DNA of 64,000 nucleotides from Oncomelania hupensis (taxonomy: Eukaryota > Mollusca > Gastropoda > Littorinimorpha > Pomatiopsidae), in NCBI GenBank assembly GCA_036898135.1, contig CM072513.1, positions 33,831,691-33,895,690 of the forward strand. The letters are read 5' to 3'. The translations under genes and the position numbers were made by a program. Under the pieces are notes generated by a model. That model did no database searches. It worked only from the letters and a program-made list of their open reading frames with translations, and was not told where the DNA came from. Shown here in pieces: positions 61,550 to 64,000 of the stretch. Numbering within the stretch: position 1 is the first letter of the stretch; each line of letters begins with the position of its first letter.

Positions 61550-63760
61550 TCAATGTTCTTTCATCCGCAAGGTAACGACGCCCTCGTCAGTTGCGGTTGT
61601 CATCGGCCCAGGGTCAAAGACGATGATCACGTGGGCTTCCCTGGAATCAGTGCGTCCTCCGTTGTCTCCTTCTTCCGTCGGATGTCCGACGCAGTCGACG
61701 TTGTCAGCTCCCAGGATGCATTCGCTGGGTCTCACGGTCAGGTTGGCTTCTGCGAGACGGTGGAACAGCTCCCTCAAGGTCTGCAGATGCTCCTTCCAGG
61801 TCTGGGTGTGGACTTCATGTTCGACCAAAGTCGTAGAGCCTGGGACATCATTGAAGTTATGAGGAAACTCGCCCATAAGGTCCTTGAGCTCCAACTTTTG
61901 ACCTTCCGTCAAGCTCGGTCCTAGCTTAACATCATCGATGCCTTCTTTGCTGTGGAAGTCTCCCGGTTCCAACAGTTCCTCGCTGTCAAAGCTGTTGTTG
62001 GTCACAGCTGCTGTGGCTGCGTGCACAGTCTCTGATGGCCTTTCCACGTACAGCTTAAGGAGGTTGGCGTGGTATATCTTGGAATGCTGACCGACCTTCA
62101 CCTTGTAGTCGTTGATCCCCACCACGGTCTCCACTTCGTACAGGCCTTTCCACTGCATCAGCAACTTATTATGATCGGTAGGTAGCAGCACCAGCACTTT
62201 GTTGCCAGGTTTGAACTTCCTGTTCACAGCCCTACGATCGTAGTAGTGCTTTCCACAGTCTTGGGACTTCTTCAGGTTTTCTCTGGCTATCTCGAGAGTC
62301 TGCTCCAGCTTCTCCCGTAGCTCAAACACGTAGTGGTAACTGTTCTTCACCTCTGGGGTCTCTACTTCTTTCGTCCACAGTTCTTTCAGGCTGTGCATCG
62401 GCCCTCTGATGGTTCTTCCGTACAGCAGCTCGAACGGAGAGAAGCCGGTGGACTCCTGCGGTACTTCTCTGTAGGCGAACAGTAAGGCGTTGATGTAACG
62501 ATGCCATTGTCTGGGCTGCTCGCTGCACAGTTTCTTCAGGGTGGACTTCAGCGTAGCATTGAACTTCTCGACAAGCCCGTTGCACATCGGATGGTAGGGT
62601 GTCGTAGTCAAATACCGGATGCTCAGCAGTCTGTTGACCTCCTTCATGCAGTCAGAGACGAATTGCGTCCCGAGGTCTGTCAGAATTTCTTCAGGCACTC
62701 CAAGTCTACTGAACATGTCCACTAGCGCCTCTGCAACAGTTTCAGTGTCAATCTTCTTCAGAGGCACTGCTTCTGCGTACCGAGTCGCATAGTCCACTAA
62801 AGTCAGTACCCACCGATGACCTTCTTCACTCGGAGGTCTTATTTCGCCGATTAAGTCTAAGGCCACCCTCTTGAAAGGTCGGTCGATCAGAGGCATCCTC
62901 TGCATAGGCACTTTCTGGACCCTTCCTCGAGGTATGGTCTTCTGGCAAATGTCACATGATCGGCAGAAACGGCTGACGTCCGCATGAAGTCCTGGCCAGT
63001 AGAACACCGCCTGGATTCTATCCGACGTCTTCTTGATACCCAGGTGACCTCCCATGATTGAGTCATGCGCTACTTCCATCACCTGGCGCCTTAGGGGTAA
63101 CGGTACCAAGACTTGACGTAGTGGTTTCCCTCCGTTGACCCTCGGGTGCTGGAAGATTCGGTACAGGATCTTGGCCTTCACCTCAAAATAGACCGTACCA
63201 CTGCCTTTGGTCACGTGGTCTTGGCGGTTCCTGTACTTGTTTAAAGTGCTATCAGCTTCCTGGAGCTGGATCAGCTTATTTCTGTCCACGATGGCAGCTT
63301 TAGAGTTGTCGGCGACTTTCAGTGGCGTAGACATCTTGTCTCTCTTGGCCTGGGCCCTGGTAGTAACAGCACTGACGATCTCTGGTCGGCAGGGCTGAGC
63401 CGGAGTAACCACATTGTCCCGTAGCAGCTCTGTAAGGTCTCCATCGGGAAATGGCAATGGATCCTCCTCCACAACTTCGACGCGTTGGGTTGAGGCAGGA
63501 CTCCACTCTGGATCGGGGTCGTCGGGTCGTCTCGCGCCGTCGATATTCCCGATCATCAAATCATACAGCGGCTTCTTCAGGCAAACCGCTTCGACTTCGC
63601 CTATGTAGAAAGGGGTGTTGACATGAATTTTTGCAACTGGCGCTTTCACACATTTGCTGTTGGCCATAAGTGTCCATTTTGAATCGCCAGTGAACTGTTC
63701 TTTAGCGATTAGGTCTTCTCTGACGATGACCCCACTGCAACCAGAGTCTCTTAGAACACT
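61550..63760 (-). pseudogene. Gypsy pol: protease - integrase - truncated RT (Gmr1-like order)
   Basis: The open frame runs from the protease active site (LRDSGCSGVIV, just upstream of the first ATG at 63667) to 61550. Counting from that ATG: VTTRAQAKR linker at ~101; integrase zinc finger H201, H208, C238, C241; catalytic D271 (ALDLIGE), D331 (TDLGTQF) and E367 (VEKFN), D-x35-E; a diverged GPY/F motif (WKGLYEV). Then comes the start of RT (LGPSLTEGQKLELKDLMGEF, TTLVEHEVHT), which jumps directly to a thumb-like remnant (HLQTLRELFHRLAEANLTV). The palm with its YxDD, and RNase H, are deleted. Integrase before RT is the Gmr1-type order. Non-autonomous. Confidence 0.85.
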
Positions 63761-64000
63761 TCATGATTTCCGACGCGTCCCTTTGAAACAGGCATGTTCT
63801 GGACGGTCACAGCTGCGCTGGCGACGACGGGGATGGATTTTCCGTTGGCAAGGAGAAGTTGGCCATCGGTCATGCACTCTTGCACGTCCGCAGGAGTAGC
63901 TGTGCGCTTGGTCTCACTCGGAAGAATGACGCTCCCGCCGCACACTTGATGGTCAGATTTACTGGTTTGCCGTTGATTGGAGAAACGTCTCTGTCGGTTG
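63751..64000 (-). pseudogene. Gypsy upstream frame (gag-pol junction/pre-protease)
   Basis: The minus frame from the window edge reads ...CGGSVILPSETKRTATPADV, QECMTDGQLLLANGKSIPVV, NMPVSKGRVGNHEV and stops at 63751. The protease motif continues in another frame immediately after, so a frameshift (or a programmed shift) separates the two. The element extends past the window. Confidence 0.65.

Noticed and set aside
61398..61924. Plus-strand ORFs opposite gypsy pol
   Set aside because: They are antisense shadows of the pol frame and have no recognisable domains.

Overview
This is animal nuclear DNA: split genes with GT-AG introns, no operons, and many microsatellites and transposable elements. 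The conserved gene content, a molluscan-style repeat mix (CR1-like and RTE-like LINEs, Gmr1-like Ty3/gypsy, tRNA- and 5S-derived SINEs, piggyBac, mariner) and TTAGGG-type telomeric repeat suggest a lophotrochozoan, most likely a marine mollusc. The species cannot be named from sequence alone.

Layout. 1-13 kb: repeats only. These are a degenerate TTAGGG tract, several copies of a ~575 bp dispersed retroposon (called element A here, with clear target-site duplications), a pogo/Tigger-like MITE, RTE-like LINE fragments, a 5S-rRNA-derived SINE and very long microsatellites. 13.2-23.7 kb (+): a complete seven-exon gene for a 385-residue single-pass membrane protein of unrecognised family. 22-30 kb: a transposable element loaded with TGACCT nuclear-receptor half-sites (two copies here, a third at 51.5 kb), one copy carrying a fold-back mariner. 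30.3-34.5 kb (+): a CR1-like LINE with PHD-finger ORF1 and a 925-codon ORF2. 35.0-41.5 kb: broken pieces of a gene for a zinc-finger/tyrosine-recombinase-like protein on both strands, with RTE and FLYWCH-bearing insertions. 41.5-47.5 kb: element A copies, a tRNA-like SINE and a head-to-head RTE pair. 48.4-60.6 kb (-): fifteen consecutive coding exons of EXOC5 (exocyst Sec10), lacking the 5' exons (beyond the window) and a recognisable last exon. 60.8-64 kb (-): the 3' part of a decayed Ty3/gypsy element with order protease-integrase-RT, inserted in an EXOC5 intron.

EXOC5 is the one clearly conserved housekeeping gene. Its frame is open and every exon junction keeps phase. Its introns have been used repeatedly as insertion sites (element A, piggyBac, tRNA SINE, half-site element, gypsy LTR). 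One piggyBac element lies only 18 bases upstream of a 3' splice site. I found no bacterial-type or defence system. The most unusual content is transposon biology: the fold-back mariner, the Gmr1-type pol order, the half-site arrays, the 5S-derived SINE and the uncatalogued element A family. Exon coordinates were read by eye from splice motifs and phase. Repeat boundaries are exact only where target-site duplications are quoted.
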